Shown: one piece after another, positions 50,828 to 63,019 of the stretch
Position numbering within the stretch: the first letter of the stretch is position 1
How the letters are laid out: every line of letters starts with the position of its first letter
Origin: Nymphaea colorata
Taxonomy: Eukaryota; Streptophyta; Magnoliopsida; Nymphaeales; Nymphaeaceae
Reading direction: 5' to 3'
Assembly (NCBI RefSeq): GCF_008831285.2
Contig: NC_045138.2
Span: 36,943,115 to 37,007,114, forward strand
Length of the DNA stretch: 64,000 nucleotides
Notes under the pieces: generated by a model
Told to the model about the DNA's origin: nothing
Database searches by the model: none
Seen by the model: the letters and a program-made list of their open reading frames with translations, nothing else
Translations under genes and position numbers: made by a program

Positions 50828-51249
50828 GATGCGAGGCCTCCTCCGGCGGCTGCAAGTACCTGCAATCCGAGATCGAGTACTGCCAGAGCGTGAACGTGAA
50901 GGTCCTGCTCTCCATCGGCGGCTTCGACGCCACCTACCGGCTGCCCAACGAGGAGGAGGCCCACCACCTCGCCGCCCACGTCTACGACGTCTACCTCAGC
51001 GGCTACGGCGTGGACGGGCCGCTTTATAAACAGGAGGACGCTCCTTTTATTTAATACTGGAAAACATGACAAAATGTGATCTCATAAATATGCATCTTCC
51101 CTTTAAGCATGAACTAATAAATTTATGAACTTTCCTGAGAAAAAAAAGAACAAGAAAAATGGATCACTCGTTTTTAACACTCGCTATGGTAAGAATAAGA
51201 TCACACTACGGAACCTTAAAAGAACAACACCGTGTAAAAGCTCAAGAAA

Positions 51250-51345
51250 AATAATGATAGGATTCGAACTTGATCCGGCTGACAAGCAAATGAGGGCTGT
51301 TGAGTTACACAACGCTGCGTGAGTTACGAAACCTGATAGCACGCA
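51250..51345 (-). mobile_element. tRNA-like (SINE-type) fragment
   Basis: On the minus strand GTAACTCAACAGCCCTC resembles an A-box region and AGTTCGAATCC is a B box about 35 bases later. The piece cannot form a full tRNA cloverleaf and follows a short TTATTTTTC tail-like run. It could be a SINE head or a tRNA pseudogene. Confidence 0.3.
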
Positions 51346-51721
51346 CATTAAGTTGTTAGAATATGTATCTGTGGCGACCCGGCTTATACTGATACGGTTG
51401 TACATGAATCTGCTCAAGACGCAAGTGTGAAGTTTCTCCCATAATGAATGAAACGGCTCGGAGCTTGAAACCGTGTCAACCGTCAGTTTTGTAGCATTCA
51501 TCTACAGATTATGGCTTAACAAATTTTTGCAGGGTCCATCTAGTTGGGATCTGATGGATCTTGAGACTTTGGGGGTTGTTCATCATGTAGATAATGTGCC
51601 TTGGATGGCCTTCCTGCCGTGGCCCTTGGACCTGATCTGTGGAAAACCGCCTGTGCCAGAGGTGATAGCACTAACCCACGTCCCTCAGTGGATGGTTTTA
51701 CCTAGCAAGCAAACTGTGTTT

Positions 51722-51741
51722 AGAGAGAGAGAGAGAGAGAT
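51722..51741. repeat. (GA)n microsatellite
   Basis: A short run of about ten GA units. The surrounding 51350-52480 shows no recognisable gene; a TTTTTGCAG with an open frame downstream (51531-51745) was not matched to any family. Confidence 0.8.
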
Positions 51742-52489
51742 TTAAATGCATGAACAGGCAGTGACACAAATAATTCGCAAGATGGCATTGTGTTTCCATC
51801 CTTGACCTTTATCCAGATTCAATAACAACAAAGAATTTGTTTATGCTTCAACACCTGCAGCTCTTATTGCCCACAGCGAACATTGTTAAACCAGAAATAT
51901 CCACTAATAAACAACATCGCATCTCCCGGCTGCTCTAATAATATGAACAAGATCCTTCATTTGCAGCACAAAAGCCCCCACTACATAGTTAAGATCTTGT
52001 TTACATGATAGCACTACAGCATGTACATGAATGCCATCAATATCTCCTATACAATCCTATATGTAATTAAAAAGATTAACTGTTTATTACATTGGCATTG
52101 TAAGAATTTAGAATCCGTGTAATTATCTTAAACTATATCTGAAAATGATAGTTGCCTAGCACCTTAGATGGAGTTTCTTTATTTAGCTGTTGGGTATAAT
52201 CTTGTCTCAATTGACAAATTGCACACATGACAATATTAACATACTGATTGTTTGTCCCAAATAAGGAAATGTGATTTGACATGCACAATTGAGCTAATTA
52301 TGTCCAGTGTTTAAAGAAATATGGATACTTGTCCTTCCACACCAATGTTATGACTTACGAGCATCTTCCAATAAATTTTTTACTTATCATTCTCATGTGA
52401 CAACATATGCGTACATGAGCATTTGCAGGTGATAACATACACATACATGAATAAAAATCGAGTTTCCCCCATAACAAATTGAGATTTGA

Positions 52490-53425
52490 CATCAAATGAA
52501 ATTTTCCTCACAAAAAATCAAGATTGCAGAAGTGGATGGCAGTACCATACCTAAAATTCGTGATAGCTTTTTCATCAGCCAAGACAGCCGCATCTCAGGG
52601 TCAAGGTTGGTGAAGACTAGTGTGTGGTTGTCCGTTAACATTTCAAGAGCTCTTATATGGATATCATCTATTTCCCCTGCAGCACGCATAGCTTCCAGTA
52701 TTTTTGGCACAAACACCATATCGGTAATTAGAAGAACCTTGTACAATTGCCTGCACATTGTTGGCTATGTCATTCAACAATGTCAAGTAATGATCACCAT
52801 TTTGCAATTTCCTTTTTTTGATTTGCCAGTGTGGAATGGACAGAATCGCTACCCTCACTCATGGACATGCTACTGCATGTATCTTTGTAGTCACCAGTGG
52901 CATTAGAGTCTCCAAATATCTCTAGAAAATAGAAATTCTTCATAGTATTTCCATGCTTGTTTGTTCTTCTATTTTCTTCTATCTGGGTATTTTTGCAACA
53001 TGTTGCATGGTCACACACTTAAGCAAAGATTAATTGATAATGCAAATAAACAAACTCTGCATACAGTTACCTGAAAGTACTCTGCCCAAACACTAGGATC
53101 AACAGCGATACACTTATCATTAGGGTCCAAACTAAACCCATTCGTATTCAAAATCTCTTTGCACATTGTTAAACTTTGTTTTCCAGACTTTAAGCTATTT
53201 TTTATTCTCCTTTGTGAAAGCAGGCCCATACTTTTCAATCATTTTCTTCTCAATCACTAAATATGCCTTTTCTTTAGCCCTCTCCTTGATCTTATACCAG
53301 GTGTTTGTGCCTGCTCCAGTAAAAGTTGAACTAAATACTCCATTTGTTCACCATTCCAAAGCAGCATCACCCCTTGATATCCCAGAATCTTTCATATCTG
53401 ATGTGCTGCAAGAATGTAAGCAAAC
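52490..53425 (-). pseudogene. Myb/SANT-like (LIMYB / Harbinger-associated type) pseudogene
   Basis: Minus-strand pieces in different frames follow the order of this plant DNA-binding family. They are EQMEYLVQLLLEQAQTPG; AYLVIEKKMIEKYGPAFTKE, the helix-2 region, ending in a stop; CKEILNTNGFSLDPNDK with WAEYFQ, equivalent to the LLxxSGFGWDPxxK...VWDxYI block; and a C-terminal part IRALEMLTDNHTLVFTNLDP with MRLSWL. CAG|GTAACTG after WAEYFQ (about 53070) is at the usual intron position of the family. At least two frame changes and one stop lie inside the Myb/SANT domain, so it is probably dead. Such proteins include L10-interacting MYB proteins and relatives of Harbinger transposon Myb-like proteins. 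Confidence 0.7.
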
Positions 53426-55769
53426 ATATATCACACATTAGACACACAGCTACATTTATGAACAAGTGCATGCTCGTAAGAACAAGTATATGCACCCATG
53501 CAAGTAAAGTACCGATCAAACTTAACACACAAAGCACACACACAAATAGATAGAGAGAGAGAAGATATATATATAATTATATATATATTCCATAAAATCC
53601 AAATATACATTCAATTAAGCAAGATCAAGAAGAAATTGTCCTGTTATGGATTCCTAGAAACGACAAACCAAAGGAAATGAGTGCTTATAAGGGAATCCAC
53701 TATTTCAAAATTTAATTGAGGCAACATAGCAAATGCCACCAAAAATGGTAAGCATCTCTTCTTGCTGTCCAGAAAATGACTATTTTACCGGCAATACTAC
53801 TGTAAAGGCACACATCAGGAACGATTTGTACCTAGTCTCTAACCTGAAAAGCCATTTGGTATTACTCTATATGTTTGATGGTTTCAACAAAATATTTGTG
53901 TACAAGTTTTTGGACGGAACAAGATCATGGTGTGAGTAGCTAGAAAAACTTATGACTATTTGATTGGTGGAAAACAAGGTGCGCATTTGAATTGTTTTTC
54001 GTTTTTTTTTTTTTTTTGTGTTCAATCAAATAAAGGTTAAAAGAATTAGCATTAAATTGAGAATTGGTTTGATGACCATAGTGATCTACTGATATGGTGT
54101 GGACTCTCACTCTGTTTCTGTCTCTGTCTCTCTCTTGCTCTCGCTCTCTCTCGGCTAACCAGAACAGACGATAGATACAAAGCTATGACATCTAACAAAA
54201 TTATAAAACCAGAACATATGATATATGCTGATTACAAAACAATGTATTCCATCTATATAGCCCCTACATTTGGACGTGCAAGTTGACCTGGAAATGCATT
54301 ATAACCTGCCTCCAATATAACCAGAAAATAAATTAAACCTGAATAGAACGTAAACACCAAACTGAACTAAAAATCCACACAAGTTTATTTTGAGCTCAAC
54401 CGTATTTCAACCAACGCTATTATATAACATTCTATAAGCAAAACAAGTTACATAATTCTACATATATATAACAAAAAAGGACAGTAAAAACAAAGATTCA
54501 AGTTCAATCACCACACTCCGAAAGTCAGGAACTGCGCCACAAAGACTTTCACAAGGGTTATCTCAGAGACATTGGAAGCAGCAAAACGTATCCAAGTCCA
54601 AGAAGTATCCATTATAAAGAGGATTTTGAAAACATGTTTCAGATATCAAGGGCATTGACTATTGAAAACCAGTAAAAACTAGCGCATATTAGAGACATAC
54701 CCGAAATAGGGAAAATGAACATAATAGGGGGGAAGGGCTTTTCGGGAAATGAAACGGGGGAAAAATACAAAGAAACAGAGGAGCACAAACGGAAGAAAAA
54801 TAAGAGGAGAAGAAGGAAACAAAGTAAATCCGAGCAATGTATGCACTTGAGCGGGAGAGAAGAGAGGGATAGAACACAATAACTGAAAGACGCTCAACGT
54901 TGGTCAAAGCAGCATGTCACTGGAACAACGACAGGTCGCCAGAACGGCAACAGGATATAGGAGAAACCAAAAGCCCCCTCATCAAGCGCGGTTTTAAACA
55001 TAAATAGAGCGACCAAGAGGGAAGGAGAAGGAGAGAGAGAGATGGACGGTAGGGCCATACCTCGAACAACCACAGCGGAGAAACAGAATGCCGCCGGAGA
55101 AACCGGATGCAGCCGGAGCAGGAAATTGAAACGCGGGGATGCAGAAGAGGAGGCAGGCGCGGCCGCGAAGAGGAAGCGACTGCTGCGAAGAGGGGGAGGA
55201 TCGCAACCCTGAAATGGCGATATGGTTTTCCCGCAATACGAACCGGCATAAAAATGCTGCCTTTGATGACCGATGACAACTTTTGAAAACCGGAATTCTT
55301 CTCCCCGGTTTCAATTCCCTTCTCCCCGGTTTCAATTCCAGGGCCATCAAACGCGCACTAGAATTATGGCACCGAATATCCAATATATTACTCATTGTCA
55401 CTGCCACGCATCTCATGCTTCTGCAGCTGTGGGCTTTTGGTACGTCTCGAAGAATCCCACGCGGTATACTGTTAGTAAGTAGGTGAGGCAATACAAACAT
55501 GTCCGCAACTAGACCACCCAAAGTCATTGCTTCTATCTGAAAATGTTTATCCTCAAACTCTGTGGTTCCTACAATCCAATTAATTGCAGGTGCAAGGCGA
55601 AGCCTCCTGTGCCCAACGTTTTCAACTTTACTTCTATTATGATTCTACATGGAAGGTTGATGTATGAAACTGAAGAGCTTCCAATTACTCTGCTTTCGTC
55701 CCTAACCACGCAGCGTCTAGTAATCTTTTCGTGGTCATTCTCAATCCTTCAATTATTCAATATCCAAAC
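53426..55769. other. Stretch without a supported gene; possible old 5' region
   Basis: The left part is AT-rich with SSRs. At 55020-55250 the base composition becomes GC-rich, and on the minus strand a TTCGAG|GTATGG donor-like site occurs near 55060. This may be the former leader exon of the Myb/SANT-like gene. A 21 bp tandem repeat lies at 55299-55340. Open frames here overlap on both strands and have no recognisable domain. Confidence 0.35.
55299..55340. repeat. 21 bp tandem duplication
   Basis: Two head-to-tail copies of a unit starting TTCTCCCCGGTTTC, differing only at the last base. It creates an artificial LKPGRR repeat in minus-strand translation. Confidence 0.85.
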
Positions 55770-57146
55770 TCATACTGAACCTCCTAACTCTATTGAGCTA
55801 CACCCAGGATTTTTAACTACATTTGTCTCCTTCATACAATCTCTCACCCTCCCTGCATCCTCAAACCTTCCAGCAGCAGCGTACATATTGGCCAGCAGAA
55901 CATGGTAACCTGCTCTACAAGGCTCCAACTCAAGCAGCTTCCTTGCCGCCCTCTCACCCACATCCACATTACCGTGCACTCTGCAAGATGCCAGCAGCGC
56001 ACCCCAAACAGCTCCATCAGCATCCATTGGCATCTCCGATATGAACTTCTCAGCTTCCTTTAAGAGTCCAGCTCTACCCAATGTATCCACCATGCAAGCG
56101 TAATGTTTTAGCTCGCTCACAATACCAAACCTCTCCATCATTCTAAAACATTGCAGCGCTTCATCAACCATACCAGCGTGCGCGCATGCAGACAGAACAC
56201 CAATGAAAGTGACGGAATTTGGATTAACCTTCGCCACCTTCATCCTCTGGAACAACTCAAATGCCTCTTCTCCACGCCCATGAATCCCATACCCAACAAC
56301 CATCGTGCTCCAAGAAACAACATCTCTCTCCGGCATTTCATCGAAAAGGTAACCAGCAACCCTGAAATTTCCATTTTTAACATACATATCCAGTAAGGCA
56401 TTCCCCAAACTCAAACCCCATCTGGAAAACCTCCTGACAACCCATCCATGAACACTCCTCCCATGTCTCAAGCAACCCAACTGGCTGCACGCCAGAAGTA
56501 AGCTCACCATCACAACTTCATCGAGTTCCAAATTCTCCGCAGCCATCGCCCTGTATATCTCCACAGCCTCCTCCACCAACCCGCTCTGCGCATACCCTGA
56601 CACCATGGTCGTCCACAGCACAGAATCTCGCACAGGCATTTCGTCAAACAATTTCCTTGCATCGACAATTCTGCCCAGTCCAGCGTACAGAAACACCAAA
56701 GCCGACGCAACGTAGAGATTTCTCTCAAATCCCGCTTTCGAGCAAAACCCATGAATCTGAAGCCCCAAACTCAGGTTGGTGTCGATCGCACATGCTCGTA
56801 ACACAAGGGGAAGCGTGAAAACGTCCGGCTTCTGGCTGGATTCCAGCATCTGGGTGAAGACGGAAATCGATTTTCTTGCCAGCCCGGCGCGGGAAAGCTC
56901 GCCGATAATAATGTTCCAAGAGTATATGTTTCTGTTGGGCATGTGGAGAAAGACAGAGTACGCGTCTGGGAGGAGCCGACCATGCTTGGAGTACATAAGG
57001 ACGAGCTTCGAGCTCAACACCACGTTGTCGTAGAGGCCGTTACGCAGCAAACGGGCGTGCAGGTGACGAAGACTTCTGGCGTTCGGGGAGCAGTCGAGAA
57101 GACGGAAGAAGGCAGAGATCGTCGCCCTGAGCTCGCATGGCTGCAT
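55770..57146 (-). CDS. PLS-class pentatricopeptide repeat protein, E subgroup
   Basis: One intronless frame of 458 residues. PPR proteins bind RNA in mitochondria or plastids; PLS-class members with E domains usually take part in C-to-U editing. Degenerate P, L and S motifs run through the protein. They are recognisable as the NIYSWNIIIG, DSVLWTTMVSGYAQSG, VSLLLACSQLG, NALLDMYVKNGN, DVVSWSTMVVGYGIHG, VTFIGVLSACAHAG and YACMVDTLGRAGLLKEAEKF segments. The E region follows (VWGALLASCRVHGN, YHVLLANMYAAAG, NPGCSSIEL). It ends at GGSV, before any E+ or DYW domain, so it would depend on a partner deaminase in trans if it edits. The family often continues with residues such as HEF after this point, so a late truncation is possible. 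The start is ATG 57146; the TTG at 57155 is not needed. An obvious transit peptide is not seen. Confidence 0.93.
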   Translation of the reverse strand: MQPCELRATISAFFRLLDCSPNARSLRHLHARLLRNGLYDNVVLSSKLVLMYSKHGRLLPDAYSVFLHMPNRNIYSWNIIIGELSRAGLARKSISVFTQMLESSQKPDVFTLPLVLRACAIDTNLSLGLQIHGFCSKAGFERNLYVASALVFLYAGLGRIVDARKLFDEMPVRDSVLWTTMVSGYAQSGLVEEAVEIYRAMAAENLELDEVVMVSLLLACSQLGCLRHGRSVHGWVVRRFSRWGLSLGNALLDMYVKNGNFRVAGYLFDEMPERDVVSWSTMVVGYGIHGRGEEAFELFQRMKVAKVNPNSVTFIGVLSACAHAGMVDEALQCFRMMERFGIVSELKHYACMVDTLGRAGLLKEAEKFISEMPMDADGAVWGALLASCRVHGNVDVGERAARKLLELEPCRAGYHVLLANMYAAAGRFEDAGRVRDCMKETNVVKNPGCSSIELGGSV

Positions 57147-57299
57147 GAAGAGCAACGGAGTTCGGTCCTCTCAGCCGCTGCGTCTCCCTCGTGCTGCCGC
57201 TCGAACGAAGAAGGTCGCGCGCATGAAATTTTAGCGCGAAATTTCAAACACATAACAAAGTGTGCCGTCGAATCTGTATACGAAACTTCAACCTAAAAA

Positions 57300-60200
57300 A
57301 GCTTCTTTTGTTGTCAATTTAAAATTTACGCACAACTTAAAACATGTCGTTTTGAACATTGAATAAGCGTGACAAAGATTCATACCATTAATTAGCGATC
57401 AAACAATTAAATTGGATATAGTTGAAGCGGTTACCAGATCCTTCTTTTCTTATATATTAAACCAAGATAGGAATCACATGGTCTGTCAATTTTAAAGAGA
57501 TCAAAGGTGGCACACTAAGTTAAAAAAACTATAGAAACGTGACAGTTTTTTCGAAAAACTGAAAACCCTTTAAAAAATACACTGGGTCTCCGTTCAAGAA
57601 AAGTCAATTATTTCTCTCTCTAAGGTATTCAACAATTTGGCTTTTATATATTCAACTTAATCCTAGCATCTTCAACCTAATCTTAGCACCTGGTTTCTAC
57701 TAAATCTAATATATGAAGGTCTAGTAACTACTAAAAGGATATCTGTATAAGTGCACGTTCAAGTACATAGATTCTACTACAACAATAAGTATGGCAGGGC
57801 TGAGTATGTTTGAATGCAGCCTGGGATACAACCAAAGTAAGTGATTGAGGTGAGCTGGGCCCATTTAATATTTTTGGTTGGAAAGTCATTTCACTACCTA
57901 AGCCTGACCTAACGCTAAAAAAACTTATATACATAGCAATACCTAAGAACATTTAATGGGCCTCCATGTCTCTGCCCAATAAGCTATATGGAGTAGACTG
58001 GGCTGATATCGGTTTAAGGGTCGTTTTCATAACCCAATTGAGGCCCAATGCCCGGTCTCAGTATCACATCTGAGAATTGGTGAATGATTCTCATCTGATT
58101 TAGGGGTTTATCAAATCCTATTGTCCCAAGCCCAACATGTTATAGTTTCACTAATTGAGCTGGCTAAGACCTTAATGGACATATAATTATAGAAACGGAT
58201 GCAAAGTGTCTAATAAATACCAAAAAAAAAAAACTGGTGTTTAGATTGAATTATGAATAAAAAATAAAAGAACATGATATGCTTAAACTTTGTTCAATCT
58301 AGGCATTGGATATTTCATGACTTTATCAAGTAATAATGTATAATACATTTTAGCCATTAAATTTGTGGGAAAAAGAAAACCACTTGAAATATAGCAGAGG
58401 ACCTGAATTAATGGCACTCTTAAGCCATCTTTCTTCAAAGGGCACAAGGGCAGAACTCTCTCTCTTGAAAAGTCCAAGTGAAGTTCTTGCCTGCCAACTT
58501 TGAAAATAATAAATGAAAGTTATAAACCGCAGTCTCGTTTTCATTAGGATGTGTCTGTTTGACCGTGACTCATATCTGAGATACCTATGATCTCAAATCC
58601 CTGGATTTAAGATTGGATCCCCCCCCCCCCCCAACACACACACTATTTTTTCAAACTCGACCTTAATTATGTGGTTTTCAACATGCTACTGTGAGATCCA
58701 AACTAAGGATTTTCCAAAATACACATTTTTATGCAGTCTTGAATCCAAGATGCAAGGCTATCAAACACAACCTTAAGGAAGGCCAGGAGTGTATAAATTT
58801 TGGCCATGTTTGATGCCATTAGGATCAAATCTTCGGGTCATCAAAACCAGCATTCGATGGCTCCCCGGTGACAATTCCTCTCTCTCTCTCATAGTTGGTA
58901 ATCAAGCACTGGTGACACTTAATTGGATAGATATATTGGGTTGGAAGTGACATGAAGAAGAATTTGCTTCCCTTGTTTTACCCCTATAAGCACAAGGTAG
59001 AAATATCATATATCAATTAATAAATTAAATCGTGTTTGCCAAGTTAAGGAGGCAAGATTAATGCCATACCATAAATGCCTTGATTTTGTTCGTGAATAGT
59101 GATCGTCGATACTTAAGAGGCATATTTTGTCTTAAACTCTGGTCTTATATATCTTGCACTAAACAGAAACAATCTGATGCAACTCAATTACACATTAAAC
59201 AATCGTATCAACCAAATTAATTACTACTTGGACTAAAGGTGAAGCATGCACATCATTGTCCTCACCCACCAAAGTGTATATATTTAATTCCGATGGTAAT
59301 CAAGCACCGGCGTGTGATAGGTTAATATAAAATTAAGCTTATTTAAATAATGGAGTGGGTGAAATGGCAGTAGTGGAGATGCATCCGGGCTGGTGTGGGC
59401 CACTGTTCGTACCAACCCATCAAAAGTTTTATTTTTTTTAAAAAAGTGGCATCGTGATTAATTAAAAATTACATTGAGCGCTCACATCAGATTTGTGGAT
59501 TTCCAATTAATATGAGAAACTGCAAATCTGTAGTTGGAACCAACCATATCAAACGTGCCAGCATCAATCCACTGATTTTTTTAATCAATAATTTAGATCA
59601 ATACGTGCTGTATTTGTCAAAAAGTGAGGTTATGGTTAAGATTGAGAAAAGCGATCGGATTTCAGGCTATGATTGCTGATAACATTTTCATGTCGATGAT
59701 GTCATAAAAATAAATTTTGTTAAAGTTTATCCCCTTATAAATTTTGATGTGTTTAAATGAAGATATATTAACTTTAATGTACCCCACATATAAATATAGT
59801 CAAATATTTAAATGCAAATGTAAAAAGCAGGGGCTTAATTTAATTGCCCATGTGAATTTGTTGACACAATCTCATAAATGATAAATGACAAGAATACGCC
59901 AAACTTTTGGCTCGCTTATTCAGAAAAGAAATTCTTTGATGGAAGCATGATTCATGAAATAAAATTAAACAAGTCTGCGTCAATTTTGAAAACTTCCCCG
60001 TAAGGCAAAGTCACGAGGCGTGTTTGCTTGGTTTGCAAGGACAACCGTTCATCTGGAAGATGAAGGGCAAGCGTGGTTTAGTGTACGACGCATGCCAACG
60101 CAGGTGTCCCGATGCACGAGCTTTTAGAGAATCAAAGTCATTCTCTCCACATGATATTTCTTGGTTGACAGATCAAAGAGGAAGCATTATTGACCTCTTT

Positions 60201-62700
60201 TGTTTTCTCCCCTACCCGCATCCGTTTAATTTGATTTGTTTATTGCGATAAATTCTTCAGGTCATTCCGCTAGTGTTTCTAGAATTTATGGTTGGACGAA
60301 GAATTCATGATTTGACCACATGCCCTTCTCAAATTTGCATCTGACATTTTCAGAAAATTTATTTTTTTTTTGTCATTCGATAATTACTTGCCCACATATT
60401 TTACAAATAAAAAAGTTCCTGTTATTCAAAAATTGCTTGAATGTTGTCTAATTTGGGCAATTCTCCGTTTAAATTATTTGTATCATTCCACCTTTTTTTT
60501 TTAGGATCTTGTTCTCAATGGATGTAGATATGCCAATTCCCGTAAAATTAGGAACTGACAAACGTGGAAAGGTAAAGCCTTGGGTGCCAAAGCATGGAAA
60601 TCCAGATCTGGATCCGATATCAGGCCAGCCTGATCCGGAGGGTTCTCGAATCTGATTGAGTCAACTCCGGATCCGCTATTTCCGACCCAGAAGACTAAGC
60701 TTGTGTTGTTAATTTAAGACTTAGTTAAGATGCATTGTCATGCGTAAGTGTTCGGATCTGAATTTCGAAGAGTTTAAGTTGCTCCATGGGCGTCAACATA
60801 GACCGGATCTGGGTCTATTTATTATTTGATTCGAGTACATCTCTTTCTCCCATGTAGGGGTAGGTGGTTCATAGTAAGTAAATCGGGTATAGATCTGGAA
60901 CTGGTTCCAGTTCTGACGTAAACTGATATGGATGCGATTACTCAAATCTGGAATGGGTCCAGGACTTGGACCATCCAAGCGCAGACGATGCTCCTCGGTA
61001 AAAGACCCAATTAAACCGGTCGGAAGAATGGACCCACGCCCATCAAGTTCTCAAAATCACGCGGGTCCAGAACCATCTTTGTAGGACCATAACATAATTC
61101 CAACTACCGTGACGCAGAGCACGAGGTTGCCAAGGGAATCATGTTATCGGAACGTACGGATTTGGATCTGGATGTCTCTGGGTGCTCCTAAGGGAAACAC
61201 CAGGATAATGGGGCCTTCTGTGAATGGTCTAGATGCCAACCCGTTACGGACTGACCTTCATAAAGGAGATCGATCCAAATCCACTTAAGGCTCGGGCAAA
61301 CCCAGGCCCATCTTTAGGTGGCATGTGCAAGGGACACTCGGGTGTTTGAAAACAGCCTTGAAACGGATGTGGTGTCCGGTTCACACTGAGTCGGAACGGG
61401 GTTTTGGATCGTGAGAATGCCGTGAAGACCCAGGACAGGAGGTCCAGTTGGCACCTGGACATCAGCGAAACGTACCGTCCATTTTCCCTTTTAGATCAAA
61501 TCCAAGAGTACGACACAAAAACCAGAGGAAAACATGAACCACGGGTTCACAGTGCGAAGGACCGCGCCCCTAGGTTGGATCTAGATCCCCTAAATTAGAT
61601 CTGGATCACGCTCCTGTGATCCGGACCGTAGTAGATTAAGTAAGCATAGATTTCGGCGCCGTCCTTGTCTCCATTCTTCGGTTCCTTTTTCAGACCTCGG
61701 GAATAGACCTTTGTGTCCATTATGACATTCGAAATAACACGAATGTCCTTAACCGCCCAAGGGATCTGTCCGCTATCCTTTGGTTGGCTTATTTCACATT
61801 TATACCCTCGCGCTCGGCCTGGCTTTCTCTCGAGCCATTGGTTTAGATGCGCCAATGTTCGTTGGCTAGGTTCGTTCGGGTAGCGTCCCGCGTTTGCATA
61901 GGTATCATGTACCAGTCTATATGGTCCATTCGAATAAAAAAATAATTTAATATTTGAATTTATTTATAAATGAAAGCTTTAAAAAAACTTATAAACTTAG
62001 GAAGCTTTGTATTCAAAGATGGAAATCAACAACACCCTGAAATTGAATGACAACCCTGACCTCAAAGAATTTGAGAATTTTATCAGAAACATTTATTAAA
62101 GACAAAATCTCTTTTCCTTGGGAAACCAAAAATTCTACATATATGGGAAATTAGATGGGTGATGGCCCCCCTCTCCAATCCCATTCCAATAACGTGTGTA
62201 TTTTGAACTACCAATGTTTTAAGTCATTGTTGTGGATAAGAAAGTGATGGGACTTTTTGGCATATTTTGGACTTAGATCTTGAATCGAATAAAACAGGAA
62301 AAGAATGTTGGCCTTTTGCACATTGCCACCAAAAAAAACTCCCCGAAGCGTTTTTTTGTTCCCATTTTTTAGAAGGCCCCACTTTATATTTATATGGCAA
62401 TGTTGAATAACGCCAATTATGAAAACAATAAACGGATCATGGAATGGGTCCAATGCAATTGCACAACTGTTAATGAGTTCAGGCTCCTAACTTTGCGAAT
62501 TTAAATGTACAAAGGTCATCCCTAAAAGAATGTTTGGTAATAAGAACATTGTGTTAGTAGATTTGACGCCATTTTAAGCATTGAAGTCGGCATTTAAGGA
62601 TGTCATCGAAACTCGAGCAAGTTTTGAGCTGGGTATTTAAAATTTCATAAAAATAATTAATAATAATGATTTTTACCGATGAAGCAACTTACATTTAACT
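57300..62700. other. Intergenic stretch without a recognised gene
   Basis: AT-rich DNA with a fold-back-like element around 58545-58775 (TGTCTGTTTGA left, TATCAAACACAA right) that contains a poly-C tract at 58621-58632. A motif TGGTAATCAAGCAC occurs at about 58896 and 59298. From 60590 to 61860 the DNA is richer in GGATC/GATCC (GATCTGGATCC-type) and probably derives from a decayed element. Short open frames here show no domain. Confidence 0.5.
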
Positions 62701-62948
62701 ACATTTCTTAAATGTACCACTTTGCCATATATGGAATGCCAATTTATGAGATCCAGATCCAGTATCCGATCAAACCCGATTCATTTGCCCGGGTCCCTCC
62801 ACGTAGCGGGGAGAGAGAGAGAGGAGCCTGGTCAACGTCACACGCACACGGTTGAGTTCGCTCCCTGTCCGGCCAACCAAAATCGGCCACGAAATGTTAA
62901 GTGTTGAAATTTTGAAGGGCAAAGTAGACTTTTCACTGGAACGGACCG

Positions 62949-62977
62949 CACGTGAAGCGGCAGGGTCAGGGCACGTG
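62949..62977 (+). promoter_or_regulatory. Paired G-boxes
   Basis: Two CACGTG palindromes (62949-62954 and 62972-62977), both in a GCACGTGA context, are 23 bp apart. They lie upstream of the CT-rich leader-like sequence starting near 63020. G-boxes bind bZIP and bHLH factors; a light or abscisic-acid response is a general possibility only. Confidence 0.5.
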
Positions 62978-63019
62978 ACACAAGAGAGCGGGTCGCGGGT
63001 GTTAAAAGGCGAGAGACGC

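Larger units (their letters stand above)
48233..51030 (+). pseudogene. Class III chitinase-like (GH18) pseudogene split by an LTR element
   Basis: Upstream of the insertion, a signal-peptide-like segment (PLLLLLCMFSALTAHA) runs into KGMALY followed by TGA where the family has the Trp of YWG. After a frame change comes QVNIAFLTDFG, matching the YVNIAFL strand of hevamine-type chitinases. Downstream of the insertion the same frame resumes as GGCKYLQSEIEYCQ and VKVLLSIGGFDATY, equivalent to the I-x-x-CQ and KVMLSLGG segments. Homology stops near VDGPL (about 51020), before the catalytic DGxDxDxE motif. Breaks therefore include one stop, at least two frame changes, the 2.35 kb insertion and loss of the 3' half. 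A xylanase-inhibitor-like GH18 relative is equally possible. The coding pieces are GC-rich. Confidence 0.8.

Noticed and set aside
54917-55527. Minus-strand frames of 120 and 177 codons
   Set aside because: The repeated LKPGRR comes from a 21 bp tandem DNA repeat, and the rest looks like leader or promoter DNA with a splice-donor-like site.
57147-57155. A three-residue extension of the PPR protein
   Set aside because: The first codon there is TTG; the ATG at 57146 is the first proper start.
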